Shown: in pieces, positions 12,719 to 24,215 of the stretch
Layout of the letters: each line of letters begins with the position of its first letter
Position numbering within the stretch: the stretch's first letter is position 1
Assembly (NCBI GenBank): GCA_002335605.1
Contig: BEDY01000001.1
Coordinates: 2,356,001 to 2,420,000, forward strand
Reading direction: 5' to 3'
Origin: Prillingera fragicola
Lineage: Eukaryota; Basidiomycota; Tremellomycetes; Trichosporonales; Trichosporonaceae
DNA: 64,000 nucleotides
Position numbers and translations under genes: made by a program
The notes under the pieces: model-generated
Database searches by the model: none
The model's input: the letters and a program-made list of their open reading frames with translations, nothing else
Told to the model about the DNA's origin: nothing

Positions 12719-15700
12719 ATGGCCCAACCCGACCAGGCTGTTCCTGGGCCGGCTACTGTTGAGGCGCCCATCGCATCGATGGAGCAGCGTGAGCAAGACA
12801 TTGTTCTCGAAAAGCCCAACGTGGACGGCTCTACCAACACACCCGCCCTCACCCTCACTGGCACGGGCTCCAACGCCAGTGGAGACCATGAGAAGCACTC
12901 TATGCGCTCTGGTCTCGCCGACCCGGACCACCTCCCCACTCCCGCGCCCTCTTCCTCACGCTCCTCCATTTCGGAAAAGCCGAAAAAGGGATTGTTTGGC
13001 GGCAAGAAGAAGAAGGAGAAGAAGAAGAAGGAGGACGAGTACGAGGTCACCCCCGTCGGCCTCTTCAAGCTCTTCCGCTTTGCTACTGCCTTTGAGACGG
13101 CCATCAACTATGTTGGTCTCGTGCTCGCCGCCGCCGCTGGCGCCACTCAGCCGCTTATGACCCTTATTTTCGCGCGTCTCACTCGTAGTTTCACCGAGTT
13201 TGGTGTCGCTGCGACCGCCCTCGCCAACGAGGGTGCGACCCCCGAGAACGTTGCCAGGATGGACGCTCTCAAGAAACAGCTTAAGCACGACTCGGGCATG
13301 AACGCCATTTATCTCATGGTTATTGGTTCGTTCAGCTACCGGTCCTCTCCGCATCGCTGACCTTCGGCAGGTATCGGCATGTTTGTGTGCACCTATGTGT
13401 ATATGCTTATCTGGAACTACACGTCCGAGATGCAGTCCAAGCGTTTGCGTGAAAAGTATCTCCACGCCGTGCTCCGCCAGGAGATTGCCTACTTTGACGA
13501 CCTTGGAGCCGGAGAGGTCGCCACTCGCATCCAGACCGATTGCCACCTCGTCCAAGTTTCAATCTCGGAGAAGATTCCTATCGCCCTCTCGTATGTCGCG
13601 ACTTTCATCACTGGTTACGTTCTCGCGTATGTGCGATCGCCTCGTCTTGCCGGCGCCCTCACGTCGATCCTTCCCGTCATTATGATCTGCGGTGGAATCA
13701 TGAACTGGGCCATGACTAAGTTTACCACCAAGTCGCTCGGCTCGGTCTCCAAGGCTGGCAACCTCGCTGAGGAGGTCATTTCGTCGATCCGCACTGTCCA
13801 GGCCTTTGCCACCACCAAGATTCTCGGCGCCAAGTTTGACGGCTACATCAAGCAGTCGCGCGACCACGGTATCAAGGGCGCCATGGTCGAGGCTTCCGGT
13901 CTTTCGGTCATGTTCTTTGCCATCTACTCGGTTTATGCCCTCGCGTTTGTTTACGGTGGTGTCCTCGTCACCCAGGGCCGTGCCAACGTTGAAATTGTCA
14001 TCAACGTCTTCTTCTCCATTCTCATCGGTTCGTTCTCCATGGCCATGCTCGCACCCGAGATGCAGGCCGTTTCCAAGGGCCGCGCCGCCGCTGCCAAGCT
14101 CTTTGAGACCATTGACCGCGTGCCCGCCATCGACTCGGCCGACCCTGGAGGCTTGAAGCTTGACAAGGTCATGGGCGAGCTTCAGTTCCACGACGTCCAA
14201 TTCCACTACCCTTCCCGTCCCAATGTTCCCATTCTCAAGGGTCTCTCCACCACCTTTGAGGCTGGCCAGACCTGCGCTCTTGTTGGTGCTTCGGGTTCCG
14301 GCAAGTCGACTGTCATTCAGCTTATCGAACGCTTCTACGACCCTCTTGGCGGTATGGTTACTCTTGATGGCCACGACATTCGCACTCTCAACCTCAAGTG
14401 GTTCCGCCAGCAGATTGGTCTTGTGTCGCAGGAGCCCACGCTCTTTGCCACTACTGTCCGCGGCAACGTCGAGCACGGTTTGATCGGTTCGAAGTGGGAG
14501 AATGCCCCCGATGCGGAGCGTTTCGAGCTCGTCAAGCAAGCCTGCATCAATGCCAACGCCGACGGCTTCATCTCCAAGCTCCCTGAAGGCTACGACACTG
14601 TCGTCGGTGAGCGTGGAATGCTTCTTTCTGGTGGCCAGAAGCAGCGTGTTGCCATTGCGCGCGCCATTGTGTCCGACCCCCGTGTTCTACTCCTCGACGA
14701 GGCTACCTCGGCTCTGGACGGCATGTCTGAGCGTGTTGTCCAGGACGCCCTTGACAAGGCGTCAATCGGCCGTACCACTGTTGTTGTTGCCCACCGTCTC
14801 GCGACCATCAAGGATGCCGACAAGATTCTCGTCATGGGTGGTGGAGAGATTCTCGAGCAGGGAACTCACAACTCTCTTCTCGCCGACGAGACCGGCGCGT
14901 ACGCCAAGCTTGTTCAGAACCAGAAGCTCTCGCAGCAGGCTGCCGACCACGGAAGCGAGGATGTCGAGGACGCCAACCCCGACGACATTCTTGGCCCCGG
15001 TCCCGAGTCGCCTACCATTGAGAAGCACGGCTTTGCAGGTCTCAACCGCACTGTGACTGGCCGCTCTATTGCCTCGCAAGTCCTCGAGCAGCGCAAAGCA
15101 CAGCGCGACGCCGAGGAAGCCGAGCAGGACAAGATTGGTTTCTTCAAGCTCTTTGTTCGTCTGCTCAAGATTAACAGGGAGCACAAGTACATGTACTACC
15201 TCGGTTTCTTCGCTGCCATTTGCTCCGGAATGGTCTATCCCGCTCTTGCCATTCTCTTCGGCAAGGCCATGCAGGACTTCCAGAACCCTCCGGACTACCG
15301 TCTCACTCGCGCGCTCAACAACAAGGCTCTCTTCTACTTTATCGTCGCCATCATTGCCGCTATCTGTATCTGGGTCCAAATGAAGGCCTTTGCCTCGACC
15401 GGCTGGGAGCTTTCCGCCAAGCTTCGCTCCAAGTCGTTCCACGCCGTCGTCCGCCACGACATTGAGTGGTTTGACGAGGAGGAACACGCTACTGGCGCCG
15501 TCACGTCCAACCTTTCCGACCACCCTCAAAAGGTGCAGGGCCTGTTTGGTGTGACCCTCGGTTCGATTATCCAGTCGCTTGCCACTCTTGTCGGTGGTTG
15601 TATTATTGGTCTCTGCTACGGCCCTCTTCTGTCGCTTATTGGTATTGCGTGTATCCCTCTCGTCGTCTCGAGTGGTTACATTCGTCTGCGCGTTGTTGTT

Positions 15701-16915
15701 CTCAAGGAGGAGAAGACCAAGAAGTGGTACGCGTCGAGCGCCCGTATGGCCTCTGAGGCTGCTGGTGCCGTTCGCACCGTCGCCTCGCTCACCCGCGAGG
15801 ACGACGTCGACAAGCTCTACGCGTCTTCGCTTCTTGTCCCCCTCCGCATATCTCAGCGTTCGGCCATTACCTCGCAGGCTCTCTACGGTGCTTCGCAGGG
15901 TATTGCCTTCCTTGTCATTGCGCTCGTGTTCTACGTTGGTGCCCTCTGGATCGCCGACGGCAAGTACGACACTGAGACCTTCTTCATCACCATCACCGCT
16001 GTCATTTTCGCCGCCATCCAGGCCGGAAACGTCTTTATGTTTGTGCCCGACGCGTCGCAGGCCAACTCTGCTGCGCGCTCCATCTTCCGTCTGCTCGACA
16101 ACGAGCCAGACATTGACGCCGAGTCGACCGACGGTATTGTTCTCAACCCCGCCGAGGTCAAGGGTAACCTTCGTCTGGAGAATGTGCACTTCCGCTATCC
16201 CTCGCGCCCTGCCGTTCGCGTTCTGCGCAACCTGAGCATCGAGGTCCCTGCGGGCAAGTACGTCGCTCTCGTCGGTCCTTCGGGATGCGGCAAGTCGACT
16301 ACTATTCAGATGATTGAGCGCTTCTACGACCCTCTCAGCGGCACCGTCTACATGGACGGCGTCGACGTGCGCGAGCTTAACGTTGCATCATTCCGGTCGC
16401 ACATTGCACTCGTGTCTCAGGAGCCTACTCTTTACTCTGGTTCGATCCGCTTCAACATTCTCCTTGGCGCTGCCAAGCCCATGGAGGAGGTTACCGAGGA
16501 GGAGGTTATCAAAGCTTGCAAGGACGCCAACATCTACGACTTTATCATGTCGCTCCCCGACGGCTTTGACACCGAGGTCGGAGGCAAGGGCTCGCAGCTC
16601 AGTGGTGGACAGAAGCAGCGTATTGCCATTGCGCGTGCGCTCGTCCGCAACCCCAAGGTGCTTCTCCTTGATGAGGCAACTGCGGCTCTCGACTCGACTT
16701 CGGAGCGTGTCGTCCAGCAGGCGCTCGACAATGCCGCCGCTGGCCGTTCGGTCGTGGCCATTGCCCACCGTCTCAGCACTATCCAAAAGGCCGACATCAT
16801 CTACTTTGTCTCTGACGGCGCGGTCATTGAAAAGGGAACGCACTCTGAGCTCATTGCCCGTGGTGGCGCCTACTTTGAGCTTGTGCAGATGCAGAACCTC
16901 AGCCGTGTCGATTAG
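12719..16915 (+). CDS. Full-size ABC-B (MDR1/Pmd1-type) transporter
   Basis: Exons 12719-13325 and 13371-16915 (45-nt intron) encode 1,383 residues, the usual size for a TMD-NBD-TMD-NBD exporter. NBD1 has Walker A GASGSGKST (near residue 508), signature LSGGQ (near 621) and Walker B LLLDEATSALD. NBD2 has Walker A GPSGCGKST (near 1171), LSGGQ (near 1279) and LLLDEATAALD. Both nucleotide sites look intact. A Lys-rich tract (KKKKEKKKKEDEYE, near residue 100) precedes the first membrane domain. In this family two NBDs hydrolyse ATP to expel hydrophobic drugs or lipopeptides across the plasma membrane. The architecture also fits Ste6-type pheromone exporters, which cannot be excluded from sequence alone. 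The start ATG follows a C/T-rich leader and is the first in frame. Confidence 0.95.
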
Positions 16916-17168
16916 ATGATCGGGGTTTTTTTATCTAGATGGGGAGCCACATACAACAATAGCTGCAGGTAATACATTATATACGCATCTCATACTCTAT
17001 TCTATTTTTCTCGCATGTATGCTTGAGCAGAGCGAGCCGCAGAGGGGCAAGGTTAGCCAGATCAGTCGTCAAGTCTGGGCAAAGTGCCAACAGGCAACAT
17101 CTTGGCGCTTTGTTGAATTGTGAGCCATGCATTGGGTATACAGAATGAGGTGGATCCATGACTGTGGC

Positions 17169-18235
17169 TTACGCGGCCGCAGCCTCGGCAGCCTCCTTCT
17201 CGACGTGCTCGGCAATGAGGGCTTCGCGCTCGGCGCGACGGCGCATAATCTCGCGAATAGTGTTGCCCTGATTGTCAGCTTTCGTACCCAACAACTGTCA
17301 AAGAGACTTACAGCGTTGTCGTGGGTGACCGAGCGCCAGCGCCAGCCCTTGTGCATCTTCATGGCAAGCTTCTTGCGGTACTCTGCTGCCTGCTCGAGGG
17401 CAAACTCGCCGTTGAGAATCTCCTCACGCTCCGCGACCTGGTTCTTAGATGCCTCCTGGTCGCCCCACTGTCCCGCACGCATCTCCTCGACGTCGTCCGG
17501 GTAGTGGAAGGGCTCCTTGAGACCGACGACGGCACGCTTGTAGTTCTTTTGCGAACCCTTGGCATGCTTGAGCTGGCCACCCTGGAAGCGCTCGACAGGT
17601 GCGATATAGATGTCGGTACGGATAAAGGTGACCTCGAGACCGTAGACCGCGGACAAGTACGAACGCAAGTCGTTCTTGGTCATGCCGGGGGGGATACGGA
17701 ACGTTGCCTTGAAAGGGTCGTACGCCTGACCTTCTGGGGTGGCGTTGCGCATAAGACGGATCTGAATGTTGGGCAGGAAGACCTTGGTGCCGGGAACGGC
17801 GTCAATCCATTCATCATGGTCTTCACTCTTGGGAAGAGGAGTTCCAGTGCGCTTGGCCTCAGACTCGGCAAAGAAGGCAAACTTGGCCTTGGGGATAACG
17901 ACACCAGTGTCCTTGCGCATGCGACCGTCGACACCACGGACACGCGAGCGCCATGCCTGGGCAGTGGCAAGGAATGCCGCGCGGGCCTCGTTCTCCTCGC
18001 CCTGGAAGAGATCACGGGCGCGGAGCTTTTGGAACTCGTCCTCGTGCTGAGGGGGGAAGGGCTCGGCGTTGGGCCCAAGAAACTTGGAAGGGTCGGTGAG
18101 AGGAGAAGAGCGCTGGGCGGCGGGGTGCTCGGCGCGTCGCCTCTGGACAGCGAGGGGAAGGGTGGACGTCCTTGACGGTCCGGAAGCCGCTGCTGCGGGG
18201 TAGGTTGAAATGGCGCGACGGAAGAGGCGCGACAT
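17169..18235 (-). CDS. MRP20: Mitochondrial large-subunit ribosomal protein uL23m
   Basis: Exons 18235-17312 and 17267-17169 (44-nt intron) give 340 residues. The N-terminus (MSRLFRRAISTYPAAAA, Arg/Ser/Ala-rich, no acidic residues) is a typical mitochondrial presequence. The L23 fold is visible around residues 170-270: FLPNIQIRLMR, then IPPGMTKNDLRSYLSAVYG and KNYKRAVVGLKEPF. The C-terminal exon supplies a charged helix (IREIMRRRAEREALIAEHVE). In the mitoribosome uL23m lines the polypeptide exit tunnel near the membrane-facing surface. The open frame extends upstream to a GTG; the chosen ATG starts the presequence. It is divergently arranged with CAP, 283 bp away, so the two probably share promoter space. 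Confidence 0.92.
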
Positions 18236-18518
18236 GGTGGTTAAGGCGATGATGACTTGAACGTAGAGGAAAATGTCGAAAGATGGAAAGGGGATGCTCC
18301 GCGGAAGCACGTGGTAGGCGTGCCTAGTGACACAGAATTTAGGTGGGCCAGAGTTTTTAGGAGCCTATTTTTGGGGGGAGGGTCGAATAAGAAAGGGGGT
18401 CCCCGCTCCTTGCTGGCGATCCGATCACTACGTCAATGCTCGAGAGAGTCAGCGTGGGCAACGTCGTTGGCAACATCCCTTTCCATCATCATCGTCTGCT
18501 CATAGCATCCAGAGCACC

Positions 18519-20280
18519 ATGGCCCAGGCTCAGCAGCCCCAGGGCCTCCACTCGCTCAGTACCATCATGTGAGTGTTGTAGAGAGGTCAACCACTGACAG
18601 TACAGCAAGCGCCTCGAGGGTGTGTGTCCGCTGCCTTCCCCATCTTGGACCTGATCTTTTGCTAACGCTAGCAGCTGTCACCTCTCGCCTCGAGGATGTT
18701 GCTATCTCGCAGGCCAATGCGCCTTCAAATGCACTGCGCTCCCCCACCGGTGCGACCCATGACCACTTGTCTGGCGTCGTGGGTGCTGGTGCCGTAGGAG
18801 CCGCGGCTGGCGCCGCTGGTGGTGCTGCCGCTGGTGCGGCCTCCTCCGGCGGGCCTCCTCCCCCGCCTCCCCCTCCTCCTCCCCCTGCGCCCCCTGCTCC
18901 CGCTGCCGAGGCCGAGTTGAAGCCCGCGGTCAAGGCGTACTCTGACGAGATCGTCGACGGTGCTTTGGCCGAGTTCATTGCTAATTCGAAGAAGGTGGGC
19001 GGTATCGTCGAGGAGCACGTAAGTTGAGAACTGTGGAAAAGCACTGACTCCAGTCTGCTCTTGTTGTGCCCCTCGTGGAGGCCCAGCTCGACTACCTCAA
19101 GATGGCGTCGGAGCACTCCAAGCCTGCTGCTGATGCCGTCCCCGCCCTGCTCAAGCCTCAGGCTGACGCCATTGGCGCCATCATGCAGGCAAAGGACAAG
19201 CTTGGCCGCCAGAAGGAGGGCCGCGAGTGGGGAGCTGCGCTGTCGATTCTCGGTGAGGGTGCCAGTGCATGGGGATGGGTTCAGGTCGAGCCTGCACCGG
19301 CGCCATTTGTCGGCGAGATGAAGAATGCCGCGCAGTTCTGGGTCGACCGTGTGATCAAGCAGTTCAAGGAGACCAACGCCGACGCCGTCGCTTGGGCTCG
19401 CTCGTTTACTTCACTTGTCGATGCTCTGCAAAAGTATGTCAAGCAGTGGCACACGACTGGTGTCACTTGGGACCCCAAAGGCCCTGCGGCTCCTACATCT
19501 GTGCCCAAAGGTGGATCTGCTCCTTCTGCCCCTCCTCCTCCTCCTCCTCCCGCCCCCGAGGCCCCGACTGCCGCTTCCTCTGGCAGTGGAGCGACCCCTG
19601 GCGGTCACGCTGCCCTCCTCGCCTCGCTCAACCAGGGCGGCGCCATCACATCTGGCCTCCGCAAGGTCTCGGCTTCCGAGCAGACCCACAAGAACCCCGA
19701 GCTCCGCGCCGGTTCCACAGTTCCCGAGACTCCCAAGAAGACTGCACCTCCGACCAAGCCCAAGCCCGCTTCCTTTTCCCGCACGCCGCCAAAGAAGCCC
19801 GCCAAGTTCGAACTTGAGGATGGCAACAAGTGGGTTGTCGAGTACCAGGAGGACAACAAGGAGATTGTCATCGACGAGACCGCTCTGCATCACACTGTCC
19901 ACATTTTCGCCTGCAAGAACAGCGTGATCCGTGTCAACGGCAAGATTAACGCCCTGACCATGGTCAACTGCAAGAGGACGTCGATTGTGGTTGAGAACGC
20001 CGTCTCGGGCCTGAGCATTACGTCGTCGCCCAGCTTTGAGGCCCAGGTCACTGGCGTTGTCCCGACGATCCAGATTGACACCACCGACTCTGGTCAGGTG
20101 TACCTGTCCAAGGAGTGCATGGAGCTAGTCGAGGTTATCACGTCCAAGACGAGTGCAATCAACATTAGTGTGCCCACGGGTGCGGACGGTGACTTTGTCG
20201 AGAGGCCTGTGCCCGAGCAGATGAAGACGCGCGTCATTGATGGCAAGTTGGTTACCGAGATTGTAGAGCACGCTGGATAG
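18519..20280 (+). CDS. SRV2: Adenylyl cyclase-associated protein (CAP/Srv2)
   Basis: Four exons: 18519-18568, 18606-18619, 18675-19018 and 19054-20280; 544 residues. The first three exons rebuild the conserved N-terminal oligomerisation helix (IIKRLEAVTSRLEDVA), which fixes the 14-nt exon 2. A poly-Pro tract follows at about 82-97. The helical folded domain spans about 101-275, a second poly-Pro about 296-303, a WH2-like actin-binding segment about 320-345 (ALLASLNQG...GLRKV), and the beta-helical CARP domain about 385-544. CAP recycles cofilin-bound ADP-actin and, in fungi, couples Ras to adenylyl cyclase through the N-terminal helix. A RasGEF of the same pathway lies 15 kb to the left, which may be coincidence. 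The only ambiguity is a tandem acceptor at exon 3 (TAGCAG) that could add one residue; the CAP family spacing favours the second AG. Confidence 0.95.
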
Positions 20281-21031
20281 GATGCATAACGAGTTCATAT
20301 GGTGGCATTGTCGTCGTGCGTGGCACACTACTGAACCACATATGGTGGTAGTAGTATGCCACGCACATGTGCCACTTGTCACACACTCGCTGGCGCGGTC
20401 ATGACCTTCGGGCTATGGCTTCCCTGAAGGAATGGTGAAACTAACGCGTCTGACGGCATAGCGGGTGATTGGTTCTTAATTCCCCTTGGGCGCTTCTGCC
20501 TGTTCTAGACTTTATGCGTTAGAAAGGGCCAGATCAAGGGACAGGGACGTTACAAACGCTTTTTGCCCTGTGGAATCACTTGAATTTGGTTGTCTGCTTT
20601 GCTGTTTCTCACTGTTGCATGCATTCAAGGAGGCAAGGATTGCAGGACAGCGCAGAGTTAGTGTATCCCTTTGCAACTCATGGCTTGGAGATGGGAGGGT
20701 GGGAGGGTGGGATCCCACCCGCCGGACAGATTGCGGATTTCCAGAATTTCCTAACCCTGGTAAAAACTCGATCTCGTCTCTGCCGTGCACCCTTGGGATT
20801 CGAGCCAGAACCGGCTGGAGCGCAGGGCCCAGAAGGAGAACGTTGTTGTCCCAGGTGACCAGGTACCGCGCAGCACCGTGGAGTTGCAGTTCATATGCCG
20901 GTGCGTGCCAGAGGACCCGGACCTAATCTTTGATCCAGTAGCAGTCAAATGTCCAGGCAGCTAGCAGCGGCCATGCACACAATCTCTTGTTCCCTCGTCC
21001 CATCCTCTCTCCCTACTCTCACTCGCGCGCC
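20281..21031. other. Intergenic: CAP 3' flank and promoter of the SGNH gene
   Basis: It contains a strong hairpin at 20316-20366 (listed separately). The final 50 bases are C/T-rich, consistent with a leader for the gene starting at 21032. No other coding signal is seen. Confidence 0.5.
20316..20366 (+). other. Long imperfect hairpin in the CAP 3' flank
   Basis: GTGCGTGGCA at 20316 pairs with TGCCACGCAC ending at 20366. After one mismatch ACTACT pairs with AGTAGT, giving a stem of about 16 paired bases. The loop holds a further near-palindrome around CCACATATGGTGG. It starts 36 bases after the CAP stop codon, so it should be part of the 3' UTR or lie at the cleavage site. Confidence 0.7.
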
Positions 21032-22817
21032 ATGCAGTGGCAACTACCACAGTTTGTCTCGCAGTTCTCGCGGTTTGACAGGAACCGCTACACACGTGTC
21101 GGCGCCGTCGCCCTCCCTGCCAACCGCAGTGCGCGTGTAATGGTCATTGCGTGTGGGTGCATTGCCGTCGTAATTCTCTACAGTGTGGTGATTGCGTCGC
21201 TTGTCCACCACGACGGCGTCCGCGGTTTCAGCACCGACATTGCCTCGGGCAGCTCAAAAATTATCGACAAGCTCACGCCGGGTTGCAGCACCGAGGACCG
21301 TGCGCGTCTGGAAGAGTATGCGCGTCTGGAGGAGGAATCAAAGGCCTACATTGTCAACCATGCGCGTTGCAACCCACGCATCTCGGACGCCCTGCGTGCT
21401 CTTGATGCGCGCTGGGGACGTACCGCGCTCGACATGAGTGTGGCGCACGAGGCGAGTGGGCTGCGTGTGCGAAAGGTGATGCAAAAGCTCCTCAACGGCG
21501 AGAAAGTTGTGAGTTACTGCCGACCATGGAGCACGAACTGATAACAGGTCATCGCCGCGCTCGGCGGCTCGATCACCTTTGGACACAGTCTGGAGAAGGG
21601 GGGCAAGACGTGGCCCATCCACCTGGGCGAAATGCTCAAGGAGACCTTCCCCGAGGCCGACATTTCCGTCACCAACAACGCCGTGCCGGCCACTGGTTCA
21701 GATTACTTTGCCGCGTGCTACCAGCACCACATTCCTGCCGATCCTGATCTGTTCCTCCTCGAGTTTGCCGTCAACGACATGATTATGTGCGTATAAAAGT
21801 GTATAGGACGCAGGCTGACATTCCAGTGAGAGCTCGGCGCGTCACGAACTCGACACTATCTGGCACTCGGAGCACATGGCTCGCGCAATTCTCAAGCGCA
21901 AGAACGAGCCTGCGATCATCTACATGTCGACCTGGCAGCGTCCACAGCACTACATTACGGGTGCTGACCAGCACGCCACCATTAGCGAGTACTATGACAT
22001 TCCCCGCATCTCGTCGCGCGCGTTCCTCTACCCGTACATGGTTCAGCACACGGACGAGATCAAGGACCACTATGTGCCTAGCGACCGCTTCAGTCACCAG
22101 AACAACAAGGGACAAAAGTACATGGCAGATATTAGTGAGTGACGCAGTGTTCGGATGGCGCTGACGGCAGTGCTCCGCTATCTTTTGAGCCAGGCATGTC
22201 GTGTCATGCAAGAGCAGGTCCCCGGATCCACCATTGAGAGTCTCCAACCGGTGCACAACGTCCAGGCGCCTCTTGCTGGCTTTGACGGCAGCGAGCTGCT
22301 CTCGCCCTACGACCCATGGTCCCTCCCCAAGCTCCGCGTCCGCCAGGATATCATGGACGAAAACTACGTTACGGACGCCGAGCCCTACTGCTCTTCTATT
22401 CGCGTGCGTGAGAAGGACGGATCGACGAACGGCAAGGCCCAGCTCCAGCCTGTGGAGAACAATGGCTACGTCGAGCACTTTTGGAATGACAAGTGGTTCT
22501 ACAAGTCGGAGAAGGCCGGCAGCACGATCAAGTTTGGCAATGTCAAGGTCACGGACGGCACCATCTCGCTCTACTACTTGCGTTCCGGAGGCAACAAGCT
22601 TGGAAACCTGCGCTGCTGGGCAGGCGACGACCCGACCAAGAACAAGGTTCTCCCCGGTCAGTGGGGCTTTGTGTCTATTGGTGCAAGGGCGTTGGTCGCC
22701 AAGGATCTCAAGCCGGGCACGTACTCGGTGTCGTGCAAGAGTGAGCCCGGTGCAGAGCGCAACGATGGCCAGCCGCGTGCAGAGACGACAATGATTATTG
22801 CTGTCATGGCATCATAG
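21032..22817 (+). CDS. Membrane-anchored SGNH/GDSL-type hydrolase-fold protein
   Basis: Exons 21032-21508, 21548-21786, 21827-22134 and 22171-22817 give 556 residues. A single hydrophobic segment at about 36-58 (VMVIACGCIAVVILYSVV) after a basic N-terminus predicts a type II signal anchor. The rest should be lumenal or extracellular. The SGNH block I appears as ALGGSITFGHS, with Ser167 as the likely nucleophile; GGS replaces the usual GDS. Asn is present in NNAVPATGSDY and in the FAVND block. A D-x-x-x-H near the catalytic C-terminal position (DRFSHQNNKGQ) offers the acid and base. The last 110 residues look like a beta-sandwich add-on. Related fungal and animal proteins are annotated only as SGNH hydrolases; substrate (polysaccharide ester or lipid) is unknown. 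The start chosen is the first ATG; the frame extends 15 codons further upstream but only to a TTG. Confidence 0.88.
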
Positions 22818-24215
22818 AGGCAAGATAGGGCTTGCTTTCAGTTTGACTCTCCTCGCGGCGTGCCGCCGAGCCGCGGAGATGGACCATTAGGATAGATTTT
22901 GATACAGTGTATGGGGTGTACATGGATAGACTTGTGTGCAATGGAAGCAATAGTCGAGGGAGACTAATCGACATTGGCTCCCCCCCACGGCAACAACGCC
23001 AACTCCGGAATCCACAGCCAACATGGCATGCCCGCCACAACACGGTTTCCCCAAATAGCAGAGCAAGAGATCGTAGATGTCTCGCATCGCATTCAGCGAG
23101 CCAGCACGCTAAACCCAAAGTAGCCGCAATTACAAATGTATTCCAAATCACATCGAATGCTGAGCGTATAGGCCGCCAGCCTGGAAGGATAATCACTGTC
23201 TGCCGCCTTGGCCAGGTCCATGTGGGATGCCTGACTTCTTACAGGTACATTAGTGACAAGCGTCGAGTTGGGGCTCGCTGGTGCCACTCTCATCAATGAA
23301 TGACCTTCCTCATCCTGCGGGCTCAACGTGCTCCACGTGCACGACATAGTATTCTCGGGCTGCAATTGTTAGTGAATACTTCAGCATAGCAGACAACAAC
23401 GACACAGACGCCGAAGTGAGGCGGAACAAGACGACGAGATCACGTTTGATCCTCGAAACATAACGCGCCGCCGCAGTTGCTCGCCCCCCACACAGCCCGA
23501 ATACGCCGAATCGGTGCGCCGCAATCACTGTGTCAACCGCCAAGTACGTGCCCATCGCCGAGTCACTCGTCTTGTTATCGATAATAATATCGATAATAGT
23601 ATTATTTCGAATCAAGGAATCAGTGGCCAACAGACTTTTTTTCCCCCACTACTCGTCAACCCCGTGCCCACCCGACATGCCACGGCGGGGACCTATCGAC
23701 ACAAACAGAGGCACGAACACACACAAACGCGCGCGCGCGCACGCCTGCGCATGCGAGTGTTTCAGTGGTGAAATCCGGTTCAGGGTCGTGGGAACATTCT
23801 AATCTGTGGGGTGTGGTTGATGGAGAAGTTCCTAAGTGGCGCTTTGGGCGGTTTGCTGCCAAAAGTTAGGAAGAGTTCTGGGGGGATCTGTCGATACGAC
23901 GCGACTCGGTATGCGAGTCTTCTGCAGGGCCAGCGTGTGGGGGTTCGCGCTAGTTGGTTTCCCCTGCCTTGTGGTGCGAATGGAAGGAAGCTTGATGTTA
24001 GTGGCAAGTGGCACTCTGATTGTAATCGTGCTGCTCAAGTCCAAGCACCTTGGGCATAGTTACACATCCTGGCATCCAGTACAATCTACCATATTACACG
24101 CACGACACCATCATAGTGCGCCTTGTCTATGCGTGGACATGTCGGACATGCGTGCGTCAACGTTGGGTCGTCGCAACTCCTTTCCATAGTTCTTGGAGAC
24201 CTGAGACCTGGCAGT
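22818..24215. other. Convergent intergenic region between the SGNH gene and the amino acid permease
   Basis: No coding signal. It includes an AT-rich near-palindromic patch at 23576-23610 (repeated ATCGATAATA) and an alternating CG run at 23728-23740. Both flanking genes end here, so it holds two 3' UTRs and spacer. Confidence 0.5.
23576..23610. repeat. AT-rich repeat/near-palindrome (ATCGATAATA units)
   Basis: ATCGATAATA occurs twice, followed by its near-complement TAGTATTATT, so the patch can fold on itself. It is distinctly AT-rich inside GC-rich DNA. No function can be assigned. Confidence 0.5.

Noticed and set aside
14762..16189. 475-codon open frame antisense to the ABC transporter
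   Set aside because: Same codon-bias effect over conserved NBD and membrane-domain sequence; no family resemblance.
20790..20830. Possible tRNA B-box (GGATTCGAGCC)
   Set aside because: The T stem does not pair and no A-box lies 30-60 bases upstream.
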